The notes: generated by a model not told the origin, from the letters alone. Positions 9,412 to 20,730 are shown, counted from the first letter of the stretch. The stretch: 64,000 nucleotides of DNA from Methylomonas sp. LL1 (GCF_015711015.1 NZ_CP064653.1:2170001-2234000); one strand, 5' to 3'. Numbers and translations are program-made.

Positions 9412-10025
9412 CAGACCTCCTCTCGATTACCCTGCATGATGTCGATCAGACGTAGCGATTCTTCTTCCATCCGCACCACGTGATCGTCGACCAAGCGTTC
9501 GAAATAGCGATGGAAAAATAGGCTGGGAATCGCCACCGTTAAACCGGAGGCGGTGCAAATCAAGGCTTCGGAAATGCCGGCACTCAAGATGCCGGGATCG
9601 CCCATGCCGCCGACGGCAATATCGGAAAACACCCGGATGATGCCGTCCACGGTACCGAGCAAACCGATCAAAGGCGTCACCGCGGCCAGACTGCCCAGCG
9701 CATTCAGATAGCGTTCCAGTTCGTGAGCCACCTGGCGGCCGACTTCCTCGATACTGGATTTCATGATCTCGCGGCCGTGCCTGCGGTTCGCCAGACCCGC
9801 CGCCAACACCCGGCCGAGCGGTGAACTGAGCTTGATCCGCCGGATCGCGGCATCGTCCAGCTTATTGTCGCGATGCAATTGCCAGATATACGGCACCAAT
9901 TCGGCCGGAATGATCCGCTTGCGCTGCAACGACCAGAAACGTTCGCCGATGATCGCCATTGCCGCGATCGAACACAAAATGATCGGCAGCATCATCCAGC
10001 CGCCGCTTTTAATGATTTCAAACAC
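9411..10025 (-). CDS. exbB: ExbB/TolQ/MotA-family proton channel protein
   Basis: This 204-residue inner-membrane protein has a first helix near the N-terminus (MMLPIILCSIAAMAII). Two more helices lie in the C-terminal half, around the family-typical GLLGTVDGIIRVF and ASGLTVAIPSL segments. It partners the ExbD encoded next, with stop and start overlapping. It is the first gene of the lpxK-kdsB operon; 35 bp separate it from the end of the MFS gene upstream on the same strand. Confidence 0.93.
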   Translation of the reverse strand: MFEIIKSGGWMMLPIILCSIAAMAIIGERFWSLQRKRIIPAELVPYIWQLHRDNKLDDAAIRRIKLSSPLGRVLAAGLANRRHGREIMKSSIEEVGRQVAHELERYLNALGSLAAVTPLIGLLGTVDGIIRVFSDIAVGGMGDPGILSAGISEALICTASGLTVAIPSLFFHRYFERLVDDHVVRMEEESLRLIDIMQGNREEV

Positions 10026-10060
10026 TTAACAATTTCCTCATGATCGAATAGCCGACGATT

Positions 10061-11215
10061 TTAACCCAATATCGGTGATTTTTGCCGGGCCACGCCGATA
10101 AAGGCGATCAACAGCGCCAAACCGCAGGCCAATGCGGCAATCACAAACACCGGTCCACCGCCCAGTCTGTCCCAAAAATATCCGCTGTAAAAACTGCCCA
10201 GCATGCCGCCCAAACCGAAACTGATACTGCTGTACAAAGCCTGGCCCTTGCTTTGATGGCGCTCGCCGAAATAGCCTCGCAACAACTGCATTGCCACCAC
10301 ATGCGCCACGCCAAAACTGGCGGCGTGCAGCAATTGCGCGGCCACGATGATAGTCATCGATGCCGCGCCATGGGCAATCATCAACCAACGCAACATGCTT
10401 AGAGCAAGACTGGCAAGCAACAAACCGCGTAAGCTGACCCGTTTCAACAAGCCATAGATCCAGATGAACACCAAGATTTCGGCGCAAACACCCAAGGCCC
10501 ATAGTAAACCGGTCACTGTAGCGCTGTAATGATATTGCTGTAGATAGACCGAATAAAACACGTAGTACGGCCCATGCGCGACTTGCAGCAGCATGTATAC
10601 GCTAAAAAATGCCAGTATCTCCGGTTTTAATATTAGCCGCAGCACGCTGTCGGTGGATTTGTCGTCATGGCTAAGCGTGGCTTCCGGCGTAATCAGGGCC
10701 ATCAGCCAGTTGCTCAGCAACAAGCCGGTAATGATCCAGGGCAAATAATCGATACTGAAATCATCCAGAAATCGCCCTATCCCAAGCACGGCGGCGATAA
10801 ATCCCACCGACCCCCACAAGCGGATCCGGCTATAGCACTGTGGTTCGGCTTTCAGATGCAGCAAAGTCGCTGCTTCGAATTGCGGCAGGGTCGCGTTCCA
10901 GAAAAAACTGAATGCCACCGTCACCGCCGCCACCCATTGATAATCTCGCCGATACAAAAAACCGGCAAAAAACAGCGTGGCCAACAGCGAGGTGACCCGT
11001 ATCAAGCGTAAACGATGGCCGGTTTTATCCGCAAGCCAACTCCACAGATAAGGCGCGATAATTTTGGTCGCCACCAGCATCCCGGTCAGCTCGCCGATTT
11101 CGGCGGCCGCGAAACCGCTCTGTTTCAGATACAAACTCCAAAAGGGCAGGAACGCCCCCAGAGTGGCAAAGTAACAAAAATAAAAGCCGGATAAACGCCA
11201 GTAAGGCAGGTCCAT
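10061..11215 (-). CDS. MFS transporter, phenylpropionate-permease-like (HcaT/MFS_1_like family)
   Basis: This 384-residue protein has about 12 hydrophobic helices. The N-terminal FYFCYFATLGAFLPFWSLYL and the following LKQSGFAAAEIGEL are typical of the MFS_1_like/HcaT family. It shows the inter-helix LADKTGHRLRLI type signature for the MFS loop. The substrate cannot be read from sequence. The start ATG 11215 directly follows the aroC stop (TAAATG), so it is translationally coupled to aroC. Confidence 0.85.
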   Translation of the reverse strand: MDLPYWRLSGFYFCYFATLGAFLPFWSLYLKQSGFAAAEIGELTGMLVATKIIAPYLWSWLADKTGHRLRLIRVTSLLATLFFAGFLYRRDYQWVAAVTVAFSFFWNATLPQFEAATLLHLKAEPQCYSRIRLWGSVGFIAAVLGIGRFLDDFSIDYLPWIITGLLLSNWLMALITPEATLSHDDKSTDSVLRLILKPEILAFFSVYMLLQVAHGPYYVFYSVYLQQYHYSATVTGLLWALGVCAEILVFIWIYGLLKRVSLRGLLLASLALSMLRWLMIAHGAASMTIIVAAQLLHAASFGVAHVVAMQLLRGYFGERHQSKGQALYSSISFGLGGMLGSFYSGYFWDRLGGGPVFVIAALACGLALLIAFIGVARQKSPILG

Positions 11216-12304
11216 TTAGCGCAGCACGGGCAATCCGCTGTCAACATGCAGATTTTGAGCGCGGTGCCGCAGCAGATGATCCATCAAAATGATTGCCACC
11301 ATGGCCTCGGCAATCGGCGTGGCGCGAATGCCTACGCAAGGATCGTGGCGGCCTTCGGTGACCACTTCGACCGGTTCGCCTTGGGTGTTAATGCTACGGC
11401 CAGGCAAGCGCAGACTGGACGTGGGCTTCAAGGCGATACGTGCCACAATGTCCTGGCCGCTGGAAATGCCGCCCAGGATTCCGCCGGCATGATTGCTCAA
11501 AAAACCGTCCAGGGTGATTTCGTCGCGGAATTTTGTGCCCTTGGTAGCTATGCAATCGAAACCATCGCCGATTTCCACGCCCTTGACCGCGTTGATGCTC
11601 ATCAAGGCATGCGCCAGATCGGCGTCCAGCCGGTCGAAAATCGGCTCGCCCAGTCCGGGCGGCACCTGGCTGGCGATGACTTCAATTTTGGCGCCGATCG
11701 ATTCGCCTTCCTTGCGCAAGGCATCCATGTAGCTTTCCATTTCGGCCACCTTGCCGGCATCCGGGCAGAAAAACGGATTGTTGTGTATTTCGTTCCAGTC
11801 GAATCGTTCGATTTTGATCGGCCCCAATTGCGACAGATAGCCGCGCACCAGAATGCCGTGCTGCTGGAACAAATATTTTTTGGCAATGGCGCCGGCCGCC
11901 ACCCGCATCGCGGTTTCCCGCGCCGATGAACGGCCGCCGCCGCGATAATCCCTGAACCCGTATTTTTGTTGATAGGTGTAATCGGCATGACCTGGGCGGA
12001 AGCTTTCGGCGATTTTGGAATAATCCTTGGAACGCTGGTCGGTGTTTTCGATCAGCAAACCGATCGGACAACCGGTGGTCTTGCCTTCGAACACGCCGGA
12101 CAGAATCTTGACTTCGTCGGCTTCGCGGCGTTGGGTGGTATGGCGGGAAGTACCGGGTTTGCGCCGGTCCAGATCGATTTGCAAATCGGCTTCCGACAGT
12201 TCCATCCCCGGTGGGCAGCCGTCGACGATGGCTCCCAAGGCCGGGCCGTGGCTTTCGCCGAAGGTGGTGACGGTGAATAATTTACCTATGCTGTTTCCGG
12301 ACAT
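11216..12304 (-). CDS. aroC: Chorismate synthase
   Basis: AroC makes chorismate from EPSP using reduced FMN, the last shikimate step. The 362-residue product has the family signatures GESHGPALG near the N-terminus, [17 protein letters not shown] and [22 protein letters not shown]. It follows prmB by only 2 bp, a conserved gammaproteobacterial pair, and is followed by the MFS gene. Length and motifs are full. Confidence 0.97.
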   Translation of the reverse strand: MSGNSIGKLFTVTTFGESHGPALGAIVDGCPPGMELSEADLQIDLDRRKPGTSRHTTQRREADEVKILSGVFEGKTTGCPIGLLIENTDQRSKDYSKIAESFRPGHADYTYQQKYGFRDYRGGGRSSARETAMRVAAGAIAKKYLFQQHGILVRGYLSQLGPIKIERFDWNEIHNNPFFCPDAGKVAEMESYMDALRKEGESIGAKIEVIASQVPPGLGEPIFDRLDADLAHALMSINAVKGVEIGDGFDCIATKGTKFRDEITLDGFLSNHAGGILGGISSGQDIVARIALKPTSSLRLPGRSINTQGEPVEVVTEGRHDPCVGIRATPIAEAMVAIILMDHLLRHRAQNLHVDSGLPVLR

Positions 12305-12306
12305 GC

Positions 12307-13236
12307 TTATACCGCGCTTGCAAATAATGAGTGAAAATCGTTGACTTGGTCGGCCGTCAGCAGAAACACACCGTCACCTCCACGCTCGAATTCCAGCCAT
12401 TGGAACGGCACGCTGGGGAACAAGTCTTGCAAGGTCTGCGCGCTGCTGCCTACCTCGACGATCAGTATGCCCTGCTCGGCCAGATAATGCTTGGCATCGG
12501 CCAGAATCCGAATCACCAGATCCAATCCGCTATCGCCACCGGTAAAGCCCATTTCCGGTTCGGCATGAAATTCCGCCGGCAGGCTTTCCCATTCGCTGAT
12601 TGCCACATAGGGTGGATTGCTGACGATGATGTCGTATGGTTTGGCCGGTAAATCGGCGAACAAATCCGATTGATAGAGATCGACCTGCTCGGCCAGATCG
12701 TGCTTTTCAACGTTGATTTGAGCCACGGCCAAGGCATCCTCGGACAACTCCACCGCGTCGACTTGCGCATCCGGAAAAGCGTAGGCGCAGGCAATCGCAA
12801 TACAGGCGCTGCCGGTACATAAATCCAGAATGTTGAACACTTGCTCTTCATCGACCCAGGGTTCGAAGCGTTCTTCAATCAACTCCGCGATCGGTGAACG
12901 CGGCACCAGCACCCGCTCGTCGACATAAAACGATAGGCCGGCAAAAATGGCTTCATGGGTCAGATAGGCGGAAGGCTTGCGTTCGATGATACGGCGCTTG
13001 ATCAACTCCAGCACCGCTTGCCTCTCCGGCAAAGTCAGCACACTGTCCAGATAGGCGTCGGCCAAGTCATAGGGCTGATGCAGGGTATGCAAGACGATGG
13101 CCGCCGCTTCATCCAGCGGCGTGACGGTACCATGTCCGAGAAAAAGTTGATGTTCGGCAAACCGGCTGGCACCCCAGCGAATATAGTCTCTGATGCTGCT
13201 CAGGGTTGTGATAACATCCGGCGAAATCGTATTCAT
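12307..13236 (-). CDS. prmB: 50S ribosomal protein L3 N5-glutamine methyltransferase
   Basis: PrmB methylates a glutamine of ribosomal protein L3 with S-adenosylmethionine. The 309-residue protein shows the SAM-binding segment [13 protein letters not shown] (about 138-150) and the N5-methyltransferase signature NPPY (207-210). The aroC neighbour supports PrmB rather than PrmC. It starts at ATG 13236 and leads a prmB-aroC-MFS unit. Confidence 0.94.
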   Translation of the reverse strand: MNTISPDVITTLSSIRDYIRWGASRFAEHQLFLGHGTVTPLDEAAAIVLHTLHQPYDLADAYLDSVLTLPERQAVLELIKRRIIERKPSAYLTHEAIFAGLSFYVDERVLVPRSPIAELIEERFEPWVDEEQVFNILDLCTGSACIAIACAYAFPDAQVDAVELSEDALAVAQINVEKHDLAEQVDLYQSDLFADLPAKPYDIIVSNPPYVAISEWESLPAEFHAEPEMGFTGGDSGLDLVIRILADAKHYLAEQGILIVEVGSSAQTLQDLFPSVPFQWLEFERGGDGVFLLTADQVNDFHSLFASAV

Positions 13237-13309
13237 ATGCTGCCTACAGAAAAAAGGCTTTAAATTTTAAACCAAACCCTGCTCGCTTGTCCGAATAAAG
13301 CAAACACCG

Positions 13310-14188
13310 ATGACCGAGGCCGTTCCCGACTCCAAAACCAGCACGCTGGCAAAAAACCGTTTATATCTGGATTGCTACAAATACATGCAATCGGACAAAC
13401 TGGCCTTACCGACTATCCCGGATGTTTCGGTCAAAATCCGCCGCGCCATCAACGAACCCAATGCCAACAGCAGCAAAATCGCCCGCGTGGTGCAAATCGA
13501 CCCCAGCATTACCGCGCGGCTGATCAAAATCTCCAACAGCCCGCTGTATCGCGGCCGGCGCAAGATCGAAAGCTGCCCCGAGGCGATTACCCGGCTGGGT
13601 TTGAAAGCCGCGCAGGACATCATCACCGTGTTTGCGTTGAAAGCCGTGTTCAATGCCCGTTCCGGCATCATCCGGCGTAAGATGCAGGAGCTATGGGCAC
13701 ACAGCAGCCATGTCGCCGCGATCAGCGCGGTGCTGGCCCATAAAACTCCCGGTTTCGATCCCGACCGGGCCATGCTGGCCGGTTTGATTCACGACATCGG
13801 CATCGTACCGATCTTGGCCTATGCCGACCGCCAGCCGGACATCCTGGCCTCCCCCACCGATCTGGCCGAAACCGTGCGGGAGTTGCGTAGCGATATTGGC
13901 GTGCAAATCATCCGTAAATGGGATTTTCCGGCCGACTTTGAAGACGTGGTGGTCCACGCCGAAAACTGGTTCCGCAACAGCGGCGACCAGGCCACCTATA
14001 GCGACATCGTGATGATTTCGCAGCTGCACAGCTTCATCGGTAAGGTCGACATCAAGAGAATGCCGAAAATGGACGACCTACCGGCTTATAGAAAGCTGGC
14101 GGCCGGCAATCTGGACGCCGACTTGAGCATCAACATTTTGGATCAGGTCAAGGATGAAATCGAAAACATTCGGATGATGCTGAATTAA
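13310..14188 (+). CDS. HDOD-domain signalling protein
   Basis: This 292-residue cytosolic protein has an HDOD domain over about residues 30-230. It shows the characteristic LPTIPDVSVKIRRAI entry, SITARLIKISNSPLYRG, and an HDIGIVPIL segment that keeps the HD pair. HDOD proteins usually act as non-catalytic signalling adaptors in Proteobacteria. It is a single gene between divergent prmB and rpoZ. Function is unassigned. Confidence 0.85.
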   Translation: MTEAVPDSKTSTLAKNRLYLDCYKYMQSDKLALPTIPDVSVKIRRAINEPNANSSKIARVVQIDPSITARLIKISNSPLYRGRRKIESCPEAITRLGLKAAQDIITVFALKAVFNARSGIIRRKMQELWAHSSHVAAISAVLAHKTPGFDPDRAMLAGLIHDIGIVPILAYADRQPDILASPTDLAETVRELRSDIGVQIIRKWDFPADFEDVVVHAENWFRNSGDQATYSDIVMISQLHSFIGKVDIKRMPKMDDLPAYRKLAAGNLDADLSINILDQVKDEIENIRMMLN

Positions 14189-14288
14189 TTTTAGTTTAAT
14201 GTGAATACCGGCCGACCGATCCCGGCAAAAACCGAGCTGCTCGATGTGGCACACCGGAAACATCCCCGCGCCAAATAGGCACGAAACT

Positions 14289-14317
14289 GGCTTAGCGGAC
14301 CCGTTATATTATATAAT
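14289..14317 (+). promoter_or_regulatory. Candidate sigma-70 promoter for rpoZ-spoT
   Basis: A perfect TATAAT -10 box lies at 14312-14317 inside an AT-rich stretch, 72 bp before the rpoZ start. The -35 region (around 14288-14295) is a poor match to TTGACA. The position and the AT-rich island in a GC-richer background support it. Confidence 0.45.
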
Positions 14318-14388
14318 AGTAATGTATAGCACTATCCGGCCCTACCGGCAGTAGCTTGATCTCCATCCATTCCACCAAAGGTTCAAAA

Positions 14389-14628
14389 ATGGCACGCGTC
14401 ACCGTCGAAGATTGTTTAGAAAATATTGAAAACCGTTTCAAACTGGTTTTACTGGCCGGCAAGCGGGCAAGACAGCTGGAAAAAGGCGCCGACGAATTTG
14501 TACCGCGCGGCAAGGATAAGGACACCGTGGTAGCCTTGCGCGAAATCGCGGCCGGCTTTGTCACCGAGGAAAATGTCGACCGTCTGCATCGTGGCGGCTA
14601 TGTTTCCGACACGCATCTGGAAATCTGA
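14389..14628 (+). CDS. rpoZ: RNA polymerase omega subunit
   Basis: Omega helps RNA polymerase assembly and forms part of a ppGpp site. The 79-residue product begins [20 protein letters not shown] and contains the conserved [11 protein letters not shown] helix. The start ATG 14389 gives the family length; the in-frame upstream ATG 14356 adds 11 residues not seen in the family. It is followed after 7 bp by spoT, the standard arrangement. Confidence 0.97.
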   Translation: MARVTVEDCLENIENRFKLVLLAGKRARQLEKGADEFVPRGKDKDTVVALREIAAGFVTEENVDRLHRGGYVSDTHLEI

Positions 14629-14635
14629 TTGCCAA

Positions 14636-16813
14636 ATGGCCAAGGTAGCCGCCAATTCGCCAGTGCTTGAAGTAGAGCATCCCGAGGAAAAACTTCTTCA
14701 CCAGCTCTGCGACATCCTTGGCGGCTACCTCGACCAGGAACATATCAACAATATAATCCGCGCCTATCATCTTGGCGCGGCGGCCCATTCGGGCCAATTC
14801 CGCAAAAGCGGCGAAGCCTATATCTGCCACCCGGTATCGGTCGCCATCACGCTAGCCAGCATGCACATGGATGCGCACGGCATCATGGCCGCGATACTGC
14901 ATGACGTGATTGAAGACACCCCGATCACCAAGGAACAATTAGCCAAGGAATTCAGCCAAGAAGTGGCTGACTTGGTCGACGGCGTCACCAAGCTCTCCAA
15001 AATCGACAGCCGCTCCCGCGCCGAGGCCCAGGCCGAAAACGTCAGGAAGATGTTCCTGGCCATGGCCCAGGATCTACGGGTGATCGTGGTCAAACTGGCC
15101 GACCGGCTGCATAACATGCAAACCCTGGGCAACATGCCGTTGGACAAAAAACGCCGTATCGCCAAGGAAACCCTGGAGATTTACGCGCCGATCGCCAATC
15201 GCCTGGGCATGAACGATATTCGCCATCAACTGGAATCCCTGGGGTTCAAGGCGCTCTACCCCAACCGCTACACCGCCATCAGCAATGCGGTGAAAAAATC
15301 GCGCGGCAACCGCAAGGAAATCGTCGACACCATCCAAAGTTCGATTCAAAACCGGCTGAAGGAAATCGGCATGGATTGCACGGTGGCCGGCCGGGAAAAA
15401 AACATTGCCAGCATCTACCAAAAAATGCTGAACAAAAAAATCTCGTTTACCGATGTGTTTGACGTTTACGCCTTCCGGATTTACTGCCATCAGGTCGATG
15501 ACTGCTACCGTGCCCTGGGCGGAGTGCATAACCTGTTCAAACCGATACCCGGCCGCTTCAAGGATTACATCGCCCTGCCCAAGGCCAACGGCTACCAATC
15601 CTTGCACACCATATTGATCGGACCCTACGGCGTGCCGATCGAAATTCAGATTCGCACCCACGAAATGCACCGCTTGTCCGAATCGGGCATTGCCGCGCAC
15701 TGGCTCTACAAATCCGATAACGATAAAAGCGAAACCATTCAGGCCCGCGCCAACGAATGGCTGCGCGACCTATTGGAAATTCAGAAATCGGCCGGCGATT
15801 CGCTGGAGTTTATCGATAACCTGAAGGTCGACCTGTTCCCGCAGGAGGTATTCGTCTTCACTCCCAAGGGCAAGATCATCAAACTGCCGCGCGGCGCCAC
15901 CATCGTCGACTTTGCCTATTTAGTACATACCGACGTCGGCAATGCCTGCATCTCCGCGCGCATCGATAAAAAACTGGTGCCCCTGCAATCCAAACTGGAA
16001 AACGGCATGACGGTGGAAGTCATCACCGCCAGCTGGGCCCGGCCCAATCCGTTGTGGCTGAATTATGTGGTCACCGCCAAGGCCCGCAGTTGTATCCGCG
16101 CCTATTTGAAAAACTTTAACCAACTGGAAGCCATCAATCTGGGCCGGCGTTTGCTGGAGAAGGAACTGCAGAGCCTGAATATCCAGCTGGATCAAGTCGA
16201 CGATGCCCGTATCGTGCAGGTGTTACATTCCCTGAAAAAACATTCGCTGAACGACCTTCTGGAAGACATCGGCCTGGGCAACCGCATGCCGTTCCTGGTG
16301 GCCAAACGGATTTGCCAGACCGACCTGAATGCCGCCGTCAAACTCGACGACATCGAACACCGCGCCAAAACCCCGCTGATCATCAAGGGCACGGAAGGCA
16401 TGGTGGTCAATCTGGCCAAATGCTGCCGGCCGATTCCCGGCGACCCCATCATCGGCTTCTTCAATCCGGGCCGGGGCATCGTCGTGCACCATCACGAATG
16501 CCGCAACAGCAACGAAGTCAGAAAAAAACAAACCACCTGGCTGGATGTGGAATGGAGCAGCGAGGCCTCCGGCGAATTCCCGGCCGAAATCAGGGTCGAG
16601 CTGCTGAATCAACGCGGCTCGCTCGCCACGATCGCCTCGACCATCTCGTTCATGGATTCCAACATCGAAAACATCAACGTCGTCAGCCAGGACGACCGGG
16701 TTTCGGTTGACTTGTTGACGTTGGCGGTTCGCGACCGGGTGCATCTGGCCAACATCATCCGCAAGCTAAAAAAATTATCCATAGTGTTGAAAATTACCCG
16801 TATCAAAGCATGA
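14636..16813 (+). CDS. spoT: Bifunctional (p)ppGpp synthetase/hydrolase SpoT
   Basis: SpoT makes and degrades the alarmone (p)ppGpp. The 725-residue protein, counted from ATG 14636 just after rpoZ, contains in order an HD hydrolase domain with an intact ILHDVIEDT metal motif (H89-D90), a synthetase domain with the [12 protein letters not shown] segment, a TGS domain ([19 protein letters not shown]) and a C-terminal ACT domain. The hydrolase motif is complete. The synthetase domain looks intact too, so it is read as bifunctional. The gene after it, ridA, overlaps by 4 bp. Confidence 0.96.
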   Translation: MAKVAANSPVLEVEHPEEKLLHQLCDILGGYLDQEHINNIIRAYHLGAAAHSGQFRKSGEAYICHPVSVAITLASMHMDAHGIMAAILHDVIEDTPITKEQLAKEFSQEVADLVDGVTKLSKIDSRSRAEAQAENVRKMFLAMAQDLRVIVVKLADRLHNMQTLGNMPLDKKRRIAKETLEIYAPIANRLGMNDIRHQLESLGFKALYPNRYTAISNAVKKSRGNRKEIVDTIQSSIQNRLKEIGMDCTVAGREKNIASIYQKMLNKKISFTDVFDVYAFRIYCHQVDDCYRALGGVHNLFKPIPGRFKDYIALPKANGYQSLHTILIGPYGVPIEIQIRTHEMHRLSESGIAAHWLYKSDNDKSETIQARANEWLRDLLEIQKSAGDSLEFIDNLKVDLFPQEVFVFTPKGKIIKLPRGATIVDFAYLVHTDVGNACISARIDKKLVPLQSKLENGMTVEVITASWARPNPLWLNYVVTAKARSCIRAYLKNFNQLEAINLGRRLLEKELQSLNIQLDQVDDARIVQVLHSLKKHSLNDLLEDIGLGNRMPFLVAKRICQTDLNAAVKLDDIEHRAKTPLIIKGTEGMVVNLAKCCRPIPGDPIIGFFNPGRGIVVHHHECRNSNEVRKKQTTWLDVEWSSEASGEFPAEIRVELLNQRGSLATIASTISFMDSNIENINVVSQDDRVSVDLLTLAVRDRVHLANIIRKLKKLSIVLKITRIKA

Positions 16814-17211
16814 GCATGAAAAAAACCATCATCTCCACGCCTTTGGCCCCGAAAGCCATCGGCACTTATTCCCAAGCCATCAAGGTCGACAACACGGTTT
16901 ATTTATCCGGCCAAATCGCCCTGGATCCCGCCACCATGGAAGTAGTCGGCGGCGACATCAGCGTCCAGATTCGCCGGGTGTTCGACAACCTGAAGGCCGT
17001 GGCTCAGGCCGCCGGCGGCGATTTTGCCGACATCGTCAAACTGAATGTGTTTCTGACCGACCTTGGCAACTTCCCCATCGTCAACGAAATCATGGCCGAA
17101 TATTTCAGCCAACCCTACCCTGCCCGCGCCGCCGTCGGCGTGGCGGCTCTGCCCAAGGGCGTGGGTGTCGAAATGGATGCCATCATGGTACTGCGGGAAG
17201 GATATTACTGA
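16810..17211 (+). CDS. ridA: RidA-family reactive intermediate deaminase
   Basis: RidA hydrolyses reactive 2-aminoacrylate and related enamines. The 133-residue protein shows [23 protein letters not shown] and the C-terminal [13 protein letters not shown] with the family signature. An ATG at 16810 overlaps the spoT stop; a second at 16816 is equally possible. The location between spoT and recG is common in gammaproteobacteria. Confidence 0.94.
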   Translation: MSMKKTIISTPLAPKAIGTYSQAIKVDNTVYLSGQIALDPATMEVVGGDISVQIRRVFDNLKAVAQAAGGDFADIVKLNVFLTDLGNFPIVNEIMAEYFSQPYPARAAVGVAALPKGVGVEMDAIMVLREGYY

Positions 17212-17248
17212 TCGCGCCGCGCCTATCCGGTGCGACGCCTGAAATATC

Positions 17249-19360
17249 ATGACTCGTCAGGCGCCTCATAAGCTGCCGGTCACGGCACTGGCCGGCATCG
17301 GCGCCCAAACGGCGGTCCGCCTGCAAAAACTGGGCATTCAAACCCTACAGGATTTGTTGTTCCACCTGCCCCAGCGTTATCAGGACAGGACTCGAACTGT
17401 CCCGATCGCCTGTTTGTTGCCCGGCATGATCGCGCTGGTGTGCGGCACGGTTGAATTTACCGACATGATGCAACGCGGCCGCAATAGCGTGGTCTGCCGC
17501 ATCAGCGATCCGAGCGGCATGCTGTCTTTGCGATTTTTTCATTTCTCGGTACAACAGAGCCAGCAACTCAAACCCGGCACGCGGCTCGGCTGCTACGGCG
17601 AAATTCGACAGGGCTATTACGGCCTGGAAATGATTCATCCGGAATACAAAGTCATCGCCGACGACATCACCGTAACCGAGACCACGCTGACGCCGGTTTA
17701 TCCTCTGACCGAAGGTTTGACCCAATCCACGCTGCGCAAGGCCGTCAAGCAGGCCTTGGCTTTGTGTCTGCAAGACCCTGAATCGTTGAACGACTGGCTA
17801 CCCGACTCAATTCGGCAAACTCAAGGCTATCCGTCGCTGAGCGAAGCGGTGCAAACCCTGCATAACCCGCCGCCGGACATCACCAGCGAAACTCTGCAAA
17901 ATGGCGATCTGCCGGCCCTGAAACGCCTGGCTTTCGAGGAATTCCTCGCCCATCACCTGGCCTTGTTGCTGGGCAAGCACCAATATAAAACCTGGCGCGC
18001 ACCGGTCTTTATTCTGGATATCGCCGCCAAACGCCAATTCCTGGCTAATCTGCCGTTTCAATTGACCGATGCCCAGCAACGCGTGATCGCCGAAATAGAA
18101 ACCGATTGCGGCCGCCATCATCCCATGTTGCGCCTGGTGCAGGGCGATGTCGGCTCGGGTAAAACCCTGGTCGCCGCTATCGCGGCTTTAGCCGCGTTGA
18201 GCTCCGGCTATCAGGTGGCGCTGATGGCGCCCACCGAATTGCTGGCCGAGCAGCATTACCGGAACTTTAGCCAGTGGTTTGCTCATAGCGATACTCGGAT
18301 CGTATATCTGACCGGACAATTAAAAGGCAAGGCCCGCCAGACTTGTTTACAAGCACTGGCCGACGGTTCCGCCGGCTTGGTGATAGGCACGCATGCCCTG
18401 TTTCAAGACAGCGTCAATTTTCACAACCTGGCCTTGGTGATCATCGACGAGCAGCATCGCTTCGGCGTCCAGCAACGGCTGGCGTTACGGGCCAAGGGCC
18501 AAAACCGGGGACTGGTGCCTCATCAACTGGTTATGACCGCCACTCCGATTCCGCGCACGCTGGCCATGTTGCAATATTCAGATCTGGATATTTCGGTGAT
18601 CGATGAATTGCCGCCGGGCCGCAAACCCGTCACCACCAGCGTGATTCCATCCGAGCGCCGCGACGAAGTGATAGCCCGCATCGAGCATTGGGTGGCGCAA
18701 CACAAACAGGCCTATTGGGTCTGCACCTTGATCGAGGAATCCGAACAACTGCAATGCGAAGCGGCCGAGAAAACCGCGAGTTATCTGCAACAAGTCCTGC
18801 CGAATGTGCGCATCGGCCTGGTGCATGGCCGCATGAAAGCGGCGGACAAGGACCAAGTGATGCAAGCCTTCAAGCAAGGCGAGTGCGATTTGCTGGTGGC
18901 CACCACCGTGATAGAAGTCGGGGTCGATGTAGCCAACGCCGGTTTGATGGTGATCGAAAACCCGGAACGCCTGGGACTATCGCAGTTGCACCAGCTGCGC
19001 GGCCGGGTGGGACGCGGCAGCCTGGAAAGCTACTGCCTGTTGCTGTATCAATCACCGCTATCGTTGAGCGGTAAACAACGATTGGGGATTTTGCGCGAGA
19101 GCAGCGACGGCTTCGTCATCGCCGAAAAAGACCTGGAATTGCGCGGACCCGGCGAAATCATCGGCAACCGTCAAACCGGCCAAATTCAATTCAAGATCGC
19201 CGATTTGAGCCGCGACCGCGAGTTGCTGGATCAGGTGCAAACCGCCGCGCAACTGATCTGCCGCCAACATCCGCAAGCGATCGAGCCGCTGGTCCGGCGC
19301 TGGACCGGCGGTTCGCTGCAAAATCTGGACGACTTGTTTGCCACCGTTTACAGCCCCTAA
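17249..19360 (+). CDS. recG: ATP-dependent DNA helicase RecG
   Basis: RecG remodels stalled replication forks and Holliday junctions. The 703-residue protein has the N-terminal wedge/OB region and Walker A GDVGSGKT. It has the characteristic DEQH box (VIIDEQHRFG), the TATPIPRTLAM motif and the C-terminal LRGRVGRG helicase motif. Length and motifs are complete. It ends only 5 bp from the convergent DUF3999 gene, with no visible terminator between them. Confidence 0.97.
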   Translation: MTRQAPHKLPVTALAGIGAQTAVRLQKLGIQTLQDLLFHLPQRYQDRTRTVPIACLLPGMIALVCGTVEFTDMMQRGRNSVVCRISDPSGMLSLRFFHFSVQQSQQLKPGTRLGCYGEIRQGYYGLEMIHPEYKVIADDITVTETTLTPVYPLTEGLTQSTLRKAVKQALALCLQDPESLNDWLPDSIRQTQGYPSLSEAVQTLHNPPPDITSETLQNGDLPALKRLAFEEFLAHHLALLLGKHQYKTWRAPVFILDIAAKRQFLANLPFQLTDAQQRVIAEIETDCGRHHPMLRLVQGDVGSGKTLVAAIAALAALSSGYQVALMAPTELLAEQHYRNFSQWFAHSDTRIVYLTGQLKGKARQTCLQALADGSAGLVIGTHALFQDSVNFHNLALVIIDEQHRFGVQQRLALRAKGQNRGLVPHQLVMTATPIPRTLAMLQYSDLDISVIDELPPGRKPVTTSVIPSERRDEVIARIEHWVAQHKQAYWVCTLIEESEQLQCEAAEKTASYLQQVLPNVRIGLVHGRMKAADKDQVMQAFKQGECDLLVATTVIEVGVDVANAGLMVIENPERLGLSQLHQLRGRVGRGSLESYCLLLYQSPLSLSGKQRLGILRESSDGFVIAEKDLELRGPGEIIGNRQTGQIQFKIADLSRDRELLDQVQTAAQLICRQHPQAIEPLVRRWTGGSLQNLDDLFATVYSP

Positions 19361-19365
19361 CACTA

Positions 19366-20730
19366 TCACCTAGGCAAGTCTCCTACCTGCTTGCCGACCC
19401 GATACAAGCTCCAACCCAGCACCAATACCATCAAGCCTATCGCTACGCCCAAAAACCATTTGCTGTTCAGCAACGTGCCGAAATCCGGTTTGTCTTCGGC
19501 AGGCGCTACGGCGGTTTCCGGGCCCAGTCCGGCGGCGGTACTTTGGTAACCGCGGCGCAACAGCTCCCGAATCGGCACGGTGTCGTAGCGTGAAGGTTCG
19601 GCCTGGTCCGAACCGTAGCGCAATTGGTAATCCTGGCCGGCTTGCGGCAGGAATAACAGCCGATAGCCGGAGCCGGTGCCGATCACGCCGTCGATCGCCA
19701 GCGGCGGATTGTCCTGATTGTGGATAATAATTTGATATTTCGGTTGGCGTTGTTCCGGGAAAGTCACGCCGGTTTGTTCGCGGTTGATGTCCTGAAAATG
19801 CAGTGCTTCCAGCGTAGCACGGCCCAAGGTTAGCATGCGGGTTTCCAGGCCTTGCTGCAACGGGATTTGCACTTCGGCCAAGCGGCTGAAGTTGGGCGTG
19901 GCGGTTTTCAGGGTAAGGCCGGTTAAGGGTTGGCGCAGGGTTTCGATGGCTATCAGCGTGGTTTTATGCTCCGCATCCTGACTGACTTTGAAACCGGCGA
20001 CCGGGTATTCGAAGCTTTGTTCGGCTTCCGGCAACGTTTCGGATTGTTTGTGCCAGAAATCGATGCGTTCGATGTGCAGCGGCTCGTTATGCAATTCGGT
20101 TTTTTCGTTGCGTTGCAGCTCTTCCGCGCCGTGTAGCGTTCGGGTCAGTTCCAGCAATTCCGCAGTGCGGGTCTGGCTGGCCTTGGCGACCACGATCTTG
20201 AATTGGCGGTAGTTATTAGCGGGCAATTCTATGTCGCGCTTGCCCACCGCCATGTAACGCGAATAATCGTAAATGGCGCTATTGTTGACCAGTTTCTGCC
20301 AATTCTCGCCGTCGTTTGAACCGTGAATCTGCAGGTTGTACTCGAAATCGCGCTGCGAGGTGACCACGCTCAAACCGTCGGCGTTGGCGGCGTCTTTGTC
20401 CAAATCGACCGTGATGACGATGCCGTCTTCGTCGATTTTTTCCAAGCCTTTAGTTTCGCTGCGGCTGGGCAAACGCCGAATTTCGGTTTTGCTGCCGGCA
20501 ATTTTTTGCAACAGATACGGTATCTCGACGCCATTCCGATCGGTCAGGCGCAAGTCGCGAAAATCGGTGGCACTACTGGCATAGACGGCAGTGTCCAAGG
20601 GCACCGCCAGCAAGCTTTGCTGTCCGCCATCTTGCCAGACAACCGGCCGGCTAAACCGATAAGCGGGGGATTCTGCGGCGATGGCTTGGCTTAAAAACAA
20701 GCCCGCGATCAGGGCGATTTTAGCGATCAT
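19366..20730 (-). CDS. DUF3999 membrane-anchored protein
   Basis: This 454-residue protein has an N-terminal signal sequence (KIALIAGLFLSQAIAAES) and one C-terminal transmembrane helix (WFLGVAIGLMVLVLGWSLY). Most of it therefore lies in the periplasm as beta-rich domains. One of them resembles a discoidin/carbohydrate-binding segment (LQIHGSNDGENWQKL). It belongs to the DUF3999 family and is translationally coupled (4-bp overlap) to the DUF2339 gene upstream, its usual partner. The role is unknown. Confidence 0.8.
   Translation of the reverse strand: MIAKIALIAGLFLSQAIAAESPAYRFSRPVVWQDGGQQSLLAVPLDTAVYASSATDFRDLRLTDRNGVEIPYLLQKIAGSKTEIRRLPSRSETKGLEKIDEDGIVITVDLDKDAANADGLSVVTSQRDFEYNLQIHGSNDGENWQKLVNNSAIYDYSRYMAVGKRDIELPANNYRQFKIVVAKASQTRTAELLELTRTLHGAEELQRNEKTELHNEPLHIERIDFWHKQSETLPEAEQSFEYPVAGFKVSQDAEHKTTLIAIETLRQPLTGLTLKTATPNFSRLAEVQIPLQQGLETRMLTLGRATLEALHFQDINREQTGVTFPEQRQPKYQIIIHNQDNPPLAIDGVIGTGSGYRLLFLPQAGQDYQLRYGSDQAEPSRYDTVPIRELLRRGYQSTAAGLGPETAVAPAEDKPDFGTLLNSKWFLGVAIGLMVLVLGWSLYRVGKQVGDLPR

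Noticed and set aside
11246..11929. 227-codon frame antisense to aroC
   Set aside because: It is a shadow of chorismate synthase.
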